A DNA stretch of 9,670 nucleotides from Thermofilum sp. (GCA_020832965.1 JAJHRM010000089.1:1-9670), one strand, 5' to 3'; positions 1-6,491 are shown, numbered from the stretch's first letter. Program-made: numbers and translations. The notes: generated by a model not told the origin, from the sequence alone.

Positions 1-148
1 CTCCTTCGCAGAACTCGAATACTAGTGACGGTGGGTCGCCAGCGCCGCTTTCTAGTGCTCCTTCGAACTTTACTATGCATGGGTGATCTAGGTTTCTCAC
101 AGCTTCAAGCGCCTCCGCCTCTTTTTTTAAGGACGCCAGTCCTGTCAT
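1..148 (-). CDS. Protein-kinase-like protein, N-terminal part only (runs off left edge)
   Basis: Translating the minus strand from the ATG at 148 gives 49 residues before the window ends. They read like the second half of a Ser/Thr protein kinase N-lobe: an alpha-C-type helix (LKKEAEALEAV, with Glu10 as the candidate salt-bridge Glu), an HPCIV motif matching the common HPNIV, and a hinge-like strand LVFEFCEG. A TAA lies four codons upstream in frame, so the protein starts here. The glycine-rich loop and the VAxK lysine normally found before the alpha-C helix are not in this frame, and I did not find them in the other minus frames up to position 222. It is either a truncated or divergent kinase, or a frameshifted one. 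The gene follows the HerA-type ATPase gene on the same strand after a 74-base gap. Family assignment is fairly good; activity is doubtful. Confidence 0.62.
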   Translation of the reverse strand, partial: MTGLASLKKEAEALEAVRNLDHPCIVKFEGALESGAGDPPSLVFEFCEG

Positions 149-222
149 AGGTGATTCTTAGCTTGGCGCGCGCGTAAAAAAGTCTAGATAAAAACTACGG
201 CATGATCCGAAAGTGGGGTGGG

Positions 223-2406
223 TTATATTTCTGAGAGATTATATGCATTTATCTTTAGCTTTGCCTTTTCTTTATTTTTCTCCACTTCGACCTCTACTAC
301 TGGGACCCAGATGAGCATCTTGACATGGACCTGTACTTGGGATGGCTTCATATATGTTTCCCTGACGGTTGGTCTTGCCTGTGCCTCTTCTAGATGTCTC
401 TTGGCTTCTTCTTTGAGCCTAGCAATCTTTTTCTCTTTCTCTCTTATCTTTTTCTCTATACTCCTCATCTTTTTAATCGTGGATGCGATTTTTCTAGGCA
501 AATGGCTTGTCCTGCCAATGATGACTTTTCCCAGGCTGTCGATGAGAGCCTCTCTCTTCAAGTCAGATAGCTGGGCTTCAAGCTTTCCAATAGCCTCGTA
601 CTCCCTCTTTATCGCTGCAATTATCCTGTCTAGCTCGCTTTTCTCCTTCCCTCTCCTCTTCTTCGACGCGAGGATGTAGGTCTGTCTCTCGACAAAGCTA
701 GCTAGATCCTCAAGGGGATCCGAGATTTCTCCCGTCTCGACGCACTCGTAGAGCCTGTAGCTTGTCTTGCCCAGTTCATCACTGAATCTCTCAAGGATAC
801 GTTCAATAGACTTTTCGTCAAGAGGGAAGCTTGGAGCCATAAACCTGTAGCCTGGGGTGGGCGAAGAATCCAAAGGCAGAGATTCAAGTTCCCCAGTTTT
901 TAGCCCTAGACCCGAAGCCTCAAGGAAAGAAGGTTTTTCAGCCAAGTGGGCTAGTTCGACGAGCCTTGTAACGTGGAGCGAGCCTCGAGACCCCGTAAAC
1001 GAAAGCTTAGCCTCGACTACTAGGAGTGGCTCATAGTAAGCAGATACAATGCTTTTTACTTTCAAGCCTCTCCTCTCCAGTTCCTTGATTACCTCGCTAT
1101 GTTTCTGGCCCCTTATAAAGTACTCTTCTAACCCCTCAACTTGCGGCGGCAGGAGAAGGAGATTATCCTTTACGGGCTTTGAAACTTGGGTTTCTGCCGG
1201 AGTTGTCCTTATTTTTTCAAGGACCTGTTCAAGCGTTAAGGGTCCACCAAGCCTAGAGTACGTGTCCCGCGTCCTTACAATGTCAAGGTTGCCCCTTACT
1301 GCATCATAGACTGCGAACTCCCTCGGCTTTAGAGAGGCAAGGACATCCTCCAGCCTCTCTGCGCTGATGCTCAGCGGGGAAGCCTCCCTGACGCCTTCCA
1401 GGACCCTCTTCCTGTCGTTCGAAGTCTGAAGCCTACCTATGACCCATAGCCTCGCGTTGCCCAAGGCCCTATAGTCAATGTCGTAGGGGTTCTGGGTAGA
1501 AAGGAAAACCGAGACACCGAAGGCTCTCCCCTGCTTTATCAATGATAGGAGCGGCTCCTTGGCTGGAGAGCTCCTTGGATGAGGGGGCAGGTAGCCGTAA
1601 ACCTCGTCAAAGACGAGGAGAAGCCTCAGGCCGCTTGAGGCTCCCTGCCTAAGCATCCAGGCGTAGAGGCGCTTCAAGAAGAAGGCGACAAAGGTCTCCT
1701 TCTCCTCCTGGGACAAGTGTGGAAGATAAAAGATGTAGGCTCCCGGCTCCCCAGCCATGCGGTCAAAGTCCAGGGGCTCGCCCCTAAGCCACCTACCAAA
1801 CGCAGGACCTCCAATGAAGGATGCAAGCCTGACAGAGGCTTCCCGCCTCTTCCTCCCCGGAACAATAGAGTCGACATCCACGCTGTCGACCTGGCGGAAA
1901 GGAGGGCTTAGAAGAATCGAGGGCAAATCCTCCCAGCCCAGGCTATTCTCAACCATATAGAGTATAACCTTTTCCAAGAGCCTCTTCAACCCGAAATGCT
2001 TATCAACCCGGAAGCCTGAGCCTGTAAGGAGAAAACCAGCCAAGTCCCCAGCAACGTTTGAAGCCTCCTCAAGTCTCCTCGGGAAACCAAGAAGAGCCAC
2101 AGGTCTACCCCCAACGTAGCCAGGAGTATAAACATCCACCCTAGACCTAGCGAATAACTCCGCTCTCGGGTCACCGCTTTGCAAAGCCCCAGGCGACAAG
2201 CCCAGGTTGGACAAATCCCCCTTGACGTCCAGCCCCACTACGGGAACCCGGTTTATTAAAGCCTCCTCCATCAACACGACCAGGAAACCCGTCTTGCCAG
2301 AGCCGGTTGAACCCAAAACTACACCATGAAGAGACAAAGCATCCTCGGGAAGAGTGAAGTCCTTGCCCTGCTGATCCACACCTAGCACAAAAAATCTATC
2401 AGGCAT
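223..2406 (-). CDS. HerA/DUF853-type P-loop ATPase with coiled-coil C-terminus
   Basis: A 727-residue ATP-binding protein of the HerA/FtsK superfamily, members of which translocate or process DNA as hexameric rings. Numbered from the ATG at 2406, Walker A is GSTGSGKTG at about 32-40, followed by a DVKGDL motif typical of the DUF853/YjgR branch. Walker B is LLLVFDEVYGYLPP near 262-275, and a sensor-like STQNP follows. Residues about 450-570 form a mixed region I do not recognise; about 580-690 is a highly charged coiled coil, and the last ~35 residues are beta-strand-like. The frame is open to a TTG at 2448, but the ATG at 2406 is preferred: it begins just before the conserved strand and lies about 28 bases from a strong TATA box. 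The gene stands alone behind its promoter; the kinase-like gene follows. A role in DNA processing or in a membrane or signalling complex cannot be decided from sequence alone. It ends in TAA. Confidence 0.88.
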   Translation of the reverse strand: MPDRFFVLGVDQQGKDFTLPEDALSLHGVVLGSTGSGKTGFLVVLMEEALINRVPVVGLDVKGDLSNLGLSPGALQSGDPRAELFARSRVDVYTPGYVGGRPVALLGFPRRLEEASNVAGDLAGFLLTGSGFRVDKHFGLKRLLEKVILYMVENSLGWEDLPSILLSPPFRQVDSVDVDSIVPGRKRREASVRLASFIGGPAFGRWLRGEPLDFDRMAGEPGAYIFYLPHLSQEEKETFVAFFLKRLYAWMLRQGASSGLRLLLVFDEVYGYLPPHPRSSPAKEPLLSLIKQGRAFGVSVFLSTQNPYDIDYRALGNARLWVIGRLQTSNDRKRVLEGVREASPLSISAERLEDVLASLKPREFAVYDAVRGNLDIVRTRDTYSRLGGPLTLEQVLEKIRTTPAETQVSKPVKDNLLLLPPQVEGLEEYFIRGQKHSEVIKELERRGLKVKSIVSAYYEPLLVVEAKLSFTGSRGSLHVTRLVELAHLAEKPSFLEASGLGLKTGELESLPLDSSPTPGYRFMAPSFPLDEKSIERILERFSDELGKTSYRLYECVETGEISDPLEDLASFVERQTYILASKKRRGKEKSELDRIIAAIKREYEAIGKLEAQLSDLKREALIDSLGKVIIGRTSHLPRKIASTIKKMRSIEKKIREKEKKIARLKEEAKRHLEEAQARPTVRETYMKPSQVQVHVKMLIWVPVVEVEVEKNKEKAKLKINAYNLSEI

Positions 2407-2424
2407 CAAAATTTTCCTACGCTT

Positions 2425-2443
2425 GCAGAAATATATTTTCTGC
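2425..2443 (-). promoter_or_regulatory. TATA-box promoter of the HerA-type gene, embedded in an inverted repeat
   Basis: On the minus strand an A/T box (AAAATATATTTC) is centred about 28 bases before the ATG at 2406, the spacing expected for a leaderless archaeal transcript. The box sits exactly within a 7-bp perfect inverted repeat, GCAGAAA and TTTCTGC, separated by TATAT. A dimeric repressor binding here would block TBP; that regulatory role is inferred. Confidence 0.6.
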
Positions 2444-2534
2444 GTCAAACGATCTTCAGCTAGCTATTCATGTCAATGGAACAAATAGTTTATCCAAGAT
2501 TCCCTTATTAGAAATGTCGAAGCGGGCTTGATTC

Positions 2535-3203
2535 TCATGCCAGCCTTGCTCCACAGCTCCAGCAGTACTTTGCTCCTGGCTCTATGGGTGCACCGCAGAT
2601 GGGACACCTTTTGACCTTTTCCTCAACTTTTAGCCAGAGCGTTTTAGACTCTCTCTTGCCAAAAGACTCAATGGTGACTTTTATTGGCAATTTCCCGCTA
2701 ATCTTAGGCTTTACCGGTACTTCTATCAGCCTCTTTCCATGAAGGTCTACTGGCTCGAGAGAAATGTACTCAACATCGCCTTCAACACTTAGGGAAACCT
2801 TGCCTTGACCACTTACCATAACTCTCAACTCTCCCCATTCTCCAACACAAAGCTCAGAAGCCTCTACACTAAGAATGCTCAAAGCGCGCGCTTTTCGAGA
2901 TTTTTGCGCATATTTTTCTAAGTCTTCCAGAGAGTATGCATATGCGCGCGCGCCAAATTTCATATGGATATATAGTTCCCCTACTGTACTTATGTAATAA
3001 TCTGTAATTTTTCCTATTTCTTTACCTTTTACAACATCTCTTCCTATAAGTTTTTTTACAATTTCTTCTGGTTTTTCTCCCGACTTTATTCTTTGTGACA
3101 CATAACTATAGAGTTCACCTAGTGTGAATGGCTGAGGTTGTTGAGATGGCAACTGTCCTACTTGTCCTTTTTGCTGATACCCTTCGCTCCTACTGTTCCT
3201 CAT
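2535..3203 (-). CDS. Protein with beta-rich module and C-terminal zinc ribbon
   Basis: A 222-residue soluble protein of unknown function. Residues 1-25 are Gln/Pro/Ser-rich and probably disordered. Residues about 27-105 are mainly helical and unrecognised. From about 111 to 193 runs a beta-rich module beginning with a LCVGEWGEL motif and containing EVPVKPK and LWLKVEE. The protein ends in a CxxC-x10-CxxC zinc ribbon (Cys200, 203, 214, 217). The last ~110 residues are closely related to the tail of the ankyrin protein at 8224-9096, so this is a shared module attached to different N-termini. The start is the ATG at 3203, only about 66 bases from the divergent ubiquitin-like/E2 gene. The stretch covering residues about 20-90 is noticeably A/T-rich compared with the rest, and two (CG)n tracts lie inside the gene. 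It ends in TGA. Being divergent from the conjugation cassette, it might share regulation; no function is proposed. Confidence 0.85.
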   Translation of the reverse strand: MRNSRSEGYQQKGQVGQLPSQQPQPFTLGELYSYVSQRIKSGEKPEEIVKKLIGRDVVKGKEIGKITDYYISTVGELYIHMKFGARAYAYSLEDLEKYAQKSRKARALSILSVEASELCVGEWGELRVMVSGQGKVSLSVEGDVEYISLEPVDLHGKRLIEVPVKPKISGKLPIKVTIESFGKRESKTLWLKVEEKVKRCPICGAPIEPGAKYCWSCGARLA

Positions 3204-3227
3204 CTAGACCCATTAAGCATAAAGAAA

Positions 3228-3246
3228 GGATTCTATTTAGATTTTT
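3228..3246. promoter_or_regulatory. A/T box in divergent intergenic region
   Basis: The 66-base gap between the two divergent genes contains one A/T-rich block (TTCTATTTAGATTTTT). On the minus strand it reads AAAATCTAAATAG about 30 bases before the ATG at 3203, a fair BRE/TATA match. On the plus strand it lies about 30 bases before the GTG at 3270. A single box may serve either or both directions. The call is tentative because the same bases may be remnants of coding sequence for the ubiquitin-like domain. Confidence 0.35.
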
Positions 3247-3269
3247 CTCCCCCCTAAGCGCGCGCGGAA

Positions 3270-3866
3270 GTGGATCCCGATGCAAGTGTTGAAGAAGTTG
3301 CAAATCTTCTTAGGCAGCGGGGAGTGATTCAGCCGGCTGAGGCTGTTGTTTTTTATAGGATGAGGAGCGGAGGGGGTACCGAGCCTTTAAACCCTTCGAC
3401 TGCTAGCGATATCCAGGCAGTTATTGTAAGCGGCGGACGGGTAGCTTTTGAGGCCCGAAGGATGCAGGGGGGCTGGAGCGATTATTCCCGGGTTATTAGA
3501 GAGGTTGCGAAGCGGCGCGGCTTGAAGCTCCAGGGAGGGATAGCTTATGGTCACTTCAGATGGAGAAGAGGCAACGAAGTTTATATTGTCTTCATAACTC
3601 CTCCGGAGATCCCGGGAAACCCTCCTAAGGTCATAATCTGTCCTTACCCCTATTACGTGAAAATCTATGACGAGTTTGAAGAGAATCATGCCAGGAGTTG
3701 CTGCTGGGAAGAAAACATCGGAGGTACGATTTGCGGTTACTGGCATGTCCAAGTTAATGAGTACAGGGATCTTCTTCTGAAGGTGAGAGACCCGGTGCTC
3801 GTTACTAACTTCATTTTGGATAGTGCTATCCAGGCTTTGCAGCTTCACAGAGTTTGGCTTGTATGA
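3270..3866 (+). CDS. Putative ubiquitin-like domain fused to E2-like (UBC-fold) domain
   Basis: A 198-residue protein from the only usable start, a GTG, because a TAA lies four codons upstream of it. Residues 1-56 resemble the second strand to C-terminus of a MoaD/SAMP/Urm1-type beta-grasp fold: VDPDASVEEVANLL, then EAVVFYR, then a last strand ending in VSGG at 53-56. This matches the di-glycine tail of ubiquitin-like modifiers, but here it is internal. The first beta strand is missing. Residues about 65-195 resemble an E2: helix YSRVIREVAKRRG, a beta meander ending in NPPKVIICP, then His140, Cys144-Cys145, a GGTIC segment with Cys155, a Trp, and a final helix. I cannot say which Cys would be catalytic. 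The stop overlaps the next start (ATGA), and that next gene encodes JAB and E1 domains, which strongly supports a role as modifier and/or conjugating enzyme. It could instead be an unrelated partner protein. Confidence 0.6.
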   Translation: MDPDASVEEVANLLRQRGVIQPAEAVVFYRMRSGGGTEPLNPSTASDIQAVIVSGGRVAFEARRMQGGWSDYSRVIREVAKRRGLKLQGGIAYGHFRWRRGNEVYIVFITPPEIPGNPPKVIICPYPYYVKIYDEFEENHARSCCWEENIGGTICGYWHVQVNEYRDLLLKVRDPVLVTNFILDSAIQALQLHRVWLV

Positions 3867-5032
3867 TCAGTGGGTTAAAGACGATAATCGATATAAGGGC
3901 TTACGAGAAGCTCAGAAAGCTCCTTGAAGAGCCTCCGGAAGTCTGCGGGTCAATGAAGGTTAGATACCTCCAGTGTGGGTGCTACTTTGTCCTTGATTTC
4001 GAGAGGAAGGAGTATAATAGGAGTGGGGGGCACTGCGAGCCTAGAAGTACTTTGGGGTGGTTTGGCATATGGCACACGCACCCCTCTGGGTTTGCTAGTG
4101 CCTCCTCAATTGACATTGGCGCGATTAGAGCTGATTTGGAAGCTGCATCCAAGGGTGACTTGCCGGGGATACCACCTGTTCACTTGATCACGGCAAAGGT
4201 AGGGCATGGCATTCGGTGCTCTGTTTACTTCCCCACGTATAAGGTGAGGTACGCCTCAAAGAAGCTGGCAGAAGGCATTGAACTGCACGGGCATACGTCT
4301 GGAGTGTTATCATTTAACCCCTTGCTGAGGGATTTGCTTGGGAACATTGACCAGCGTGTTCTGCAGATGTTCAATTTTTCGGCTGTGAAGATCCAGGAGC
4401 GGGAAGGTAGCTGCGGAGAGCTTCCACCCCTGCATTTTGCGAAGATTTACGGGATAGAGGAGTTTCTGCCCTTGACGCGTGATAATGCGAGGGTCTCGGA
4501 TGGGGTCTTTATTGGAGCTTCCACTCCTCCGCACCTTGTTCCCGTAGTTTTAAGGTTCTTCGCGGAGAACTCGGGTAGAAAACGTTTCCTCGTGTATCTA
4601 GAGGATTTTAGGCAGGGCAATGATCTCACGCATGGCTTGTACGAGGTTGAAGTAGAGGGTTTTGAGCCGCACTACGTGTCCAGTGCTGTTGAAGTTGAGG
4701 GCTCTAAGTTGTGGCATAAATTCGGCGTTGGTGTCCTAGATACGGGATTCGGAATCGAGAACAGGGTAAAGCGGTTGAGGGACGAGCATGGTATAGACCT
4801 CATCGGATTGAGGGGGAGGAAGATTGCTCTTTTCGGTGTGGGCTTTCTGGGCACTAGAGTGCTGGCTAGGCTGAGCAAAATGTTCGACGAGATCACGGTT
4901 GTGGATTACGACATTGTTGGGGAGGAGAATGTAAGCTATCAGGAGCTCTTCGCCGTGGAGGACGTCGGCATGCCTAAGGCTCTAGCCGCCGCGAGGAGAG
5001 CTCTGCAGTCCGCCCCTCTTTCGAGGATATAG
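3863..5032 (+). CDS. JAMM/JAB metalloprotease fused to N-terminal half of E1/ThiF domain
   Basis: The ATG at 3863 overlaps the upstream TGA (ATGA), indicating translational coupling; a TTG at 3854 is less likely. Residues about 5-135 form a JAB/MPN domain: Glu26 in PPEVCG, then His71-Thr-His73-Pro, and Ser81-x-x-Asp84, a complete JAMM zinc site of the kind that cleaves isopeptide or linear bonds after a modifier's Gly-Gly. Residues about 150-310 are an unrecognised linker region. From about 315 an E1/ThiF Rossmann fold begins: GVGFLG (325-330), VVDYD (346-350) for the ATP ribose, Asn356, and DVGMPK with Lys372. The usual Arg of the NxxRQ motif is Tyr359 here. The frame stops at a TAG after residue 389, in the middle of the Rossmann domain. 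The frame past the TAG encodes the rest of the E1, so the full product would be about 591 residues. In this form it would lack the catalytic Asp and the zinc cysteines. Confidence 0.82.
   Translation: MISGLKTIIDIRAYEKLRKLLEEPPEVCGSMKVRYLQCGCYFVLDFERKEYNRSGGHCEPRSTLGWFGIWHTHPSGFASASSIDIGAIRADLEAASKGDLPGIPPVHLITAKVGHGIRCSVYFPTYKVRYASKKLAEGIELHGHTSGVLSFNPLLRDLLGNIDQRVLQMFNFSAVKIQEREGSCGELPPLHFAKIYGIEEFLPLTRDNARVSDGVFIGASTPPHLVPVVLRFFAENSGRKRFLVYLEDFRQGNDLTHGLYEVEVEGFEPHYVSSAVEVEGSKLWHKFGVGVLDTGFGIENRVKRLRDEHGIDLIGLRGRKIALFGVGFLGTRVLARLSKMFDEITVVDYDIVGEENVSYQELFAVEDVGMPKALAAARRALQSAPLSRI
5030..5032 (+). other. In-frame TAG inside the E1 domain
   Basis: The codons before (APLSRI) and after (VVNSKIPLYPL) the TAG are in the same frame and together form the usual second half of an E1 Rossmann fold with no gap in the alignment as I see it. 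It may be a nonsense mutation, a sequence error, a true split into two polypeptides, or a read-through codon. A GAGG about 9 bases before the GTG at 5036 could allow restart. Confidence 0.85.
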
Positions 5033-5035
5033 GTA

Positions 5036-5641
5036 GTGAACTCCAAGATCCCGTTGTACCCGCTTCCACCCTCCGGGCTTGTCGAAAGCATAGTTGGGTG
5101 GAGTGACGTAGTTGTCACGACCTTCGATAGCTTTCTGCCTAGGCTTACCGTCCAGCTAGCCTGTAATAAGCTGAGCAAGCCGCTGATCGACGTGGGAGTG
5201 GGTCCCCAGGATGCAGAGGTGAGGGCATGGTATAGGAGGGACAAAGCCTGCATAGCATGCTATACGACAGGCTTTGAGGAGCTGCCCTCCAGGGAGATAT
5301 ACGCCTCGGACCCGAGGATAGCGGAGCTCGCCTCAGATATTGTGGCGGTGTACGTTGAGAGGATACTTTCCGGCAAGGACGTTCCGAGCCTGACCAGGGT
5401 CGACATAAACCTCAAGGTGGAAACTAGAGATTACCCTAGGGATGAGATGTGCATGGTTTGTACATCGGAAGTTCAGACGCAGCTTGGTAGCTTTAAGCCG
5501 TGGGATAAGATAGGGAAAAGAGTAGAGCTGAGGCGAGGCGAAAGCGTAAAAGTGCTGAGAAAAGATGTAAGTGCATCGTGGTTGAAGTATTGGGAGAGAC
5601 TCGGGTATAAACTGGCAGAAGGTAAGGGTATTTTCACGTGA
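5036..5641 (+). CDS. C-terminal half of E1/ThiF-family adenylating enzyme
   Basis: Continues the upstream JAB-E1 frame after a TAG and one Val codon. If made separately it starts at the GTG at 5036, giving 201 residues. It holds the second half of an E1: a strand and acidic motif WSDVVVTTFDSFLPR, where Asp31 (counted from the GTG) corresponds to the conserved Asp that binds Mg-ATP, then KPLIDVGVGP, then CxxC at Cys72/Cys75 and a second CxxC at Cys139/Cys142. These Cys pairs are the zinc knuckle common in MoeB/ThiF/E1 proteins. An amphipathic helix at about 92-113 (DPRIAELASDIVAVYVERIL) corresponds to the conserved helix after the crossover region. The C-terminal ~50 residues are lysine/arginine-rich and could help bind the modifier. 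The two halves could in principle assemble as a split E1, but a broken single gene or readthrough is at least as likely. It ends in TGA. Confidence 0.78.
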   Translation: MNSKIPLYPLPPSGLVESIVGWSDVVVTTFDSFLPRLTVQLACNKLSKPLIDVGVGPQDAEVRAWYRRDKACIACYTTGFEELPSREIYASDPRIAELASDIVAVYVERILSGKDVPSLTRVDINLKVETRDYPRDEMCMVCTSEVQTQLGSFKPWDKIGKRVELRRGESVKVLRKDVSASWLKYWERLGYKLAEGKGIFT

Positions 5642-5711
5642 AAAGAGTATTGAAGTACTTTTAGTATAAAGTATTAAGGATGATGAACTATGGGACAGCT
5701 GCGAGATTAGT

Positions 5712-5725
5712 GTAAAGTTTATATA
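5712..5725 (+). promoter_or_regulatory. BRE/TATA promoter upstream of first membrane-protein gene
   Basis: GTAAAG followed by TTTATATA is the best archaeal promoter in the window. Transcription should begin about 25 bases after the box centre, at about 5746-5749, close to the ATGs at 5743 and 5752, so the mRNA would be leaderless or nearly so. An intact promoter argues that the interrupted gene behind it is, or recently was, expressed. Confidence 0.65.
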
Positions 5726-5742
5726 GGCAAGGGTTTGAAGAC

Positions 5743-6381
5743 ATGAGAGTGATGAAGGAACAAATGGAGTTACTTGTGGAGTTCCTATCCGTAGTTGCAG
5801 TGTTTGCCCTCTATTTTTTCTTGGAGGGGGGTCTTAAATTGTTGGAATAGGGCTTCATTGTTGCCTTTGGTTTCGCTGCATACCTTCTGTTGCTCGTGAT
5901 CTCCTATCTTCTTCTTTCCCACCCAGATGTGGACCCATCATTAGGGGCAAATTTTTTGGCTCTCAGCTTGGTAGCGCTTATTGTGCCTGGCTACGTGATT
6001 ATCAAGGCTATTTGGAGAATGCTTTACAGCATGCCTGTAATGCTGTTTCTAATGGTTCTCCTTCTATAGCCTATTTTCTATCTACTTACAAGAAACTTTA
6101 TGAGGCCAGTAAGCAAGGAGGATGAAGTTTTGGCTTTTTCGTTCTCGCTTGGCGCAGTTTTATTCTTTGTTTTAGTGATGGAGGCTGCTGTAGCTCTTGC
6201 CGTGGTGGTTCTACATCTTTTTGTATCTAAGCATATCTGGAGCCTGGCTAGCCAAGCAAGAGAAAAGGCCTCGGGTAAACCTCTTCCAAAGCTCTTCAAG
6301 CAAGAGGAATCAATTCGAAGCAGTGTAAGCTCTAATGGAAAGTGCGCGGTTAAACAGGTACAGAGATCTATTCAAGTTTGA
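5743..6381 (+). pseudogene. Four-helix membrane protein, frame interrupted by two TAG codons
   Basis: One frame runs from ATG 5743 (or 5752) to a TGA at 6379-6381 and is interrupted only by TAG at 5848-5850 and TAG at 6067-6069. The piece before the first TAG is a 35-residue peptide with a hydrophobic stretch (FLSVVAVFALYFF). The next piece, from GFIVAFGFAAY, matches the N-terminus of the intact membrane protein on the minus strand at 7187-7798: FAAYLLLLVISYLLLSHPDV against GAYFFLLVISYMLLSSPDV. After the second TAG the match resumes at YLLTRNF and continues through VVVLHLFVSKHIW. The second TAG aligns with a Trp in the intact relative. The tail after about residue 170 is short, charged and unrelated to that of its relatives. 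The last open part could be translated alone from ATG 6100 (93 residues). Either a decaying gene, or a gene needing TAG readthrough; the first TAG might also simply end a small separate peptide. Confidence 0.65.
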
Positions 6382-6445
6382 TGAAGCTAGCTATGTAAGC
6401 CTAAGCATTTCATCAGAGCTTTTATGTCTATGACTTTCCTTATGC

Positions 6446-6486
6446 CATAAAAGATAATAATGCAAGTAGTATCTGTAAGAAGGTGG
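6446..6486 (+). promoter_or_regulatory. Possible TATA box and ribosome binding site of second membrane-protein gene
   Basis: CATAAAAGATAATAA at 6446-6460 is a weak TATA-like box. AAGGTGG at 6480-6486 is a clear Shine-Dalgarno match 5 bases before the ATG at 6492 and decides that start over the in-frame GTG at 6483, which overlaps it. Confidence 0.4.
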
Positions 6487-6491
6487 AGAGT

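Noticed and set aside
218..679. Plus-strand open frame opposite the HerA-type gene tail
   Set aside because: Low-complexity Ser/Leu/Phe translation, mirror of the coiled coil on the other strand; no ribosome site or homology pattern.
2407..2448. N-terminal extension of the HerA-type ATPase from TTG 2448
   Set aside because: The TATA box of the gene lies inside this stretch and the ATG at 2406 has ideal promoter spacing.
3387..3848. Minus-strand frame opposite the ubiquitin-like/E2 gene
   Set aside because: The plus strand fits an operon with an ATGA overlap; the antisense translation has no recognisable motif.
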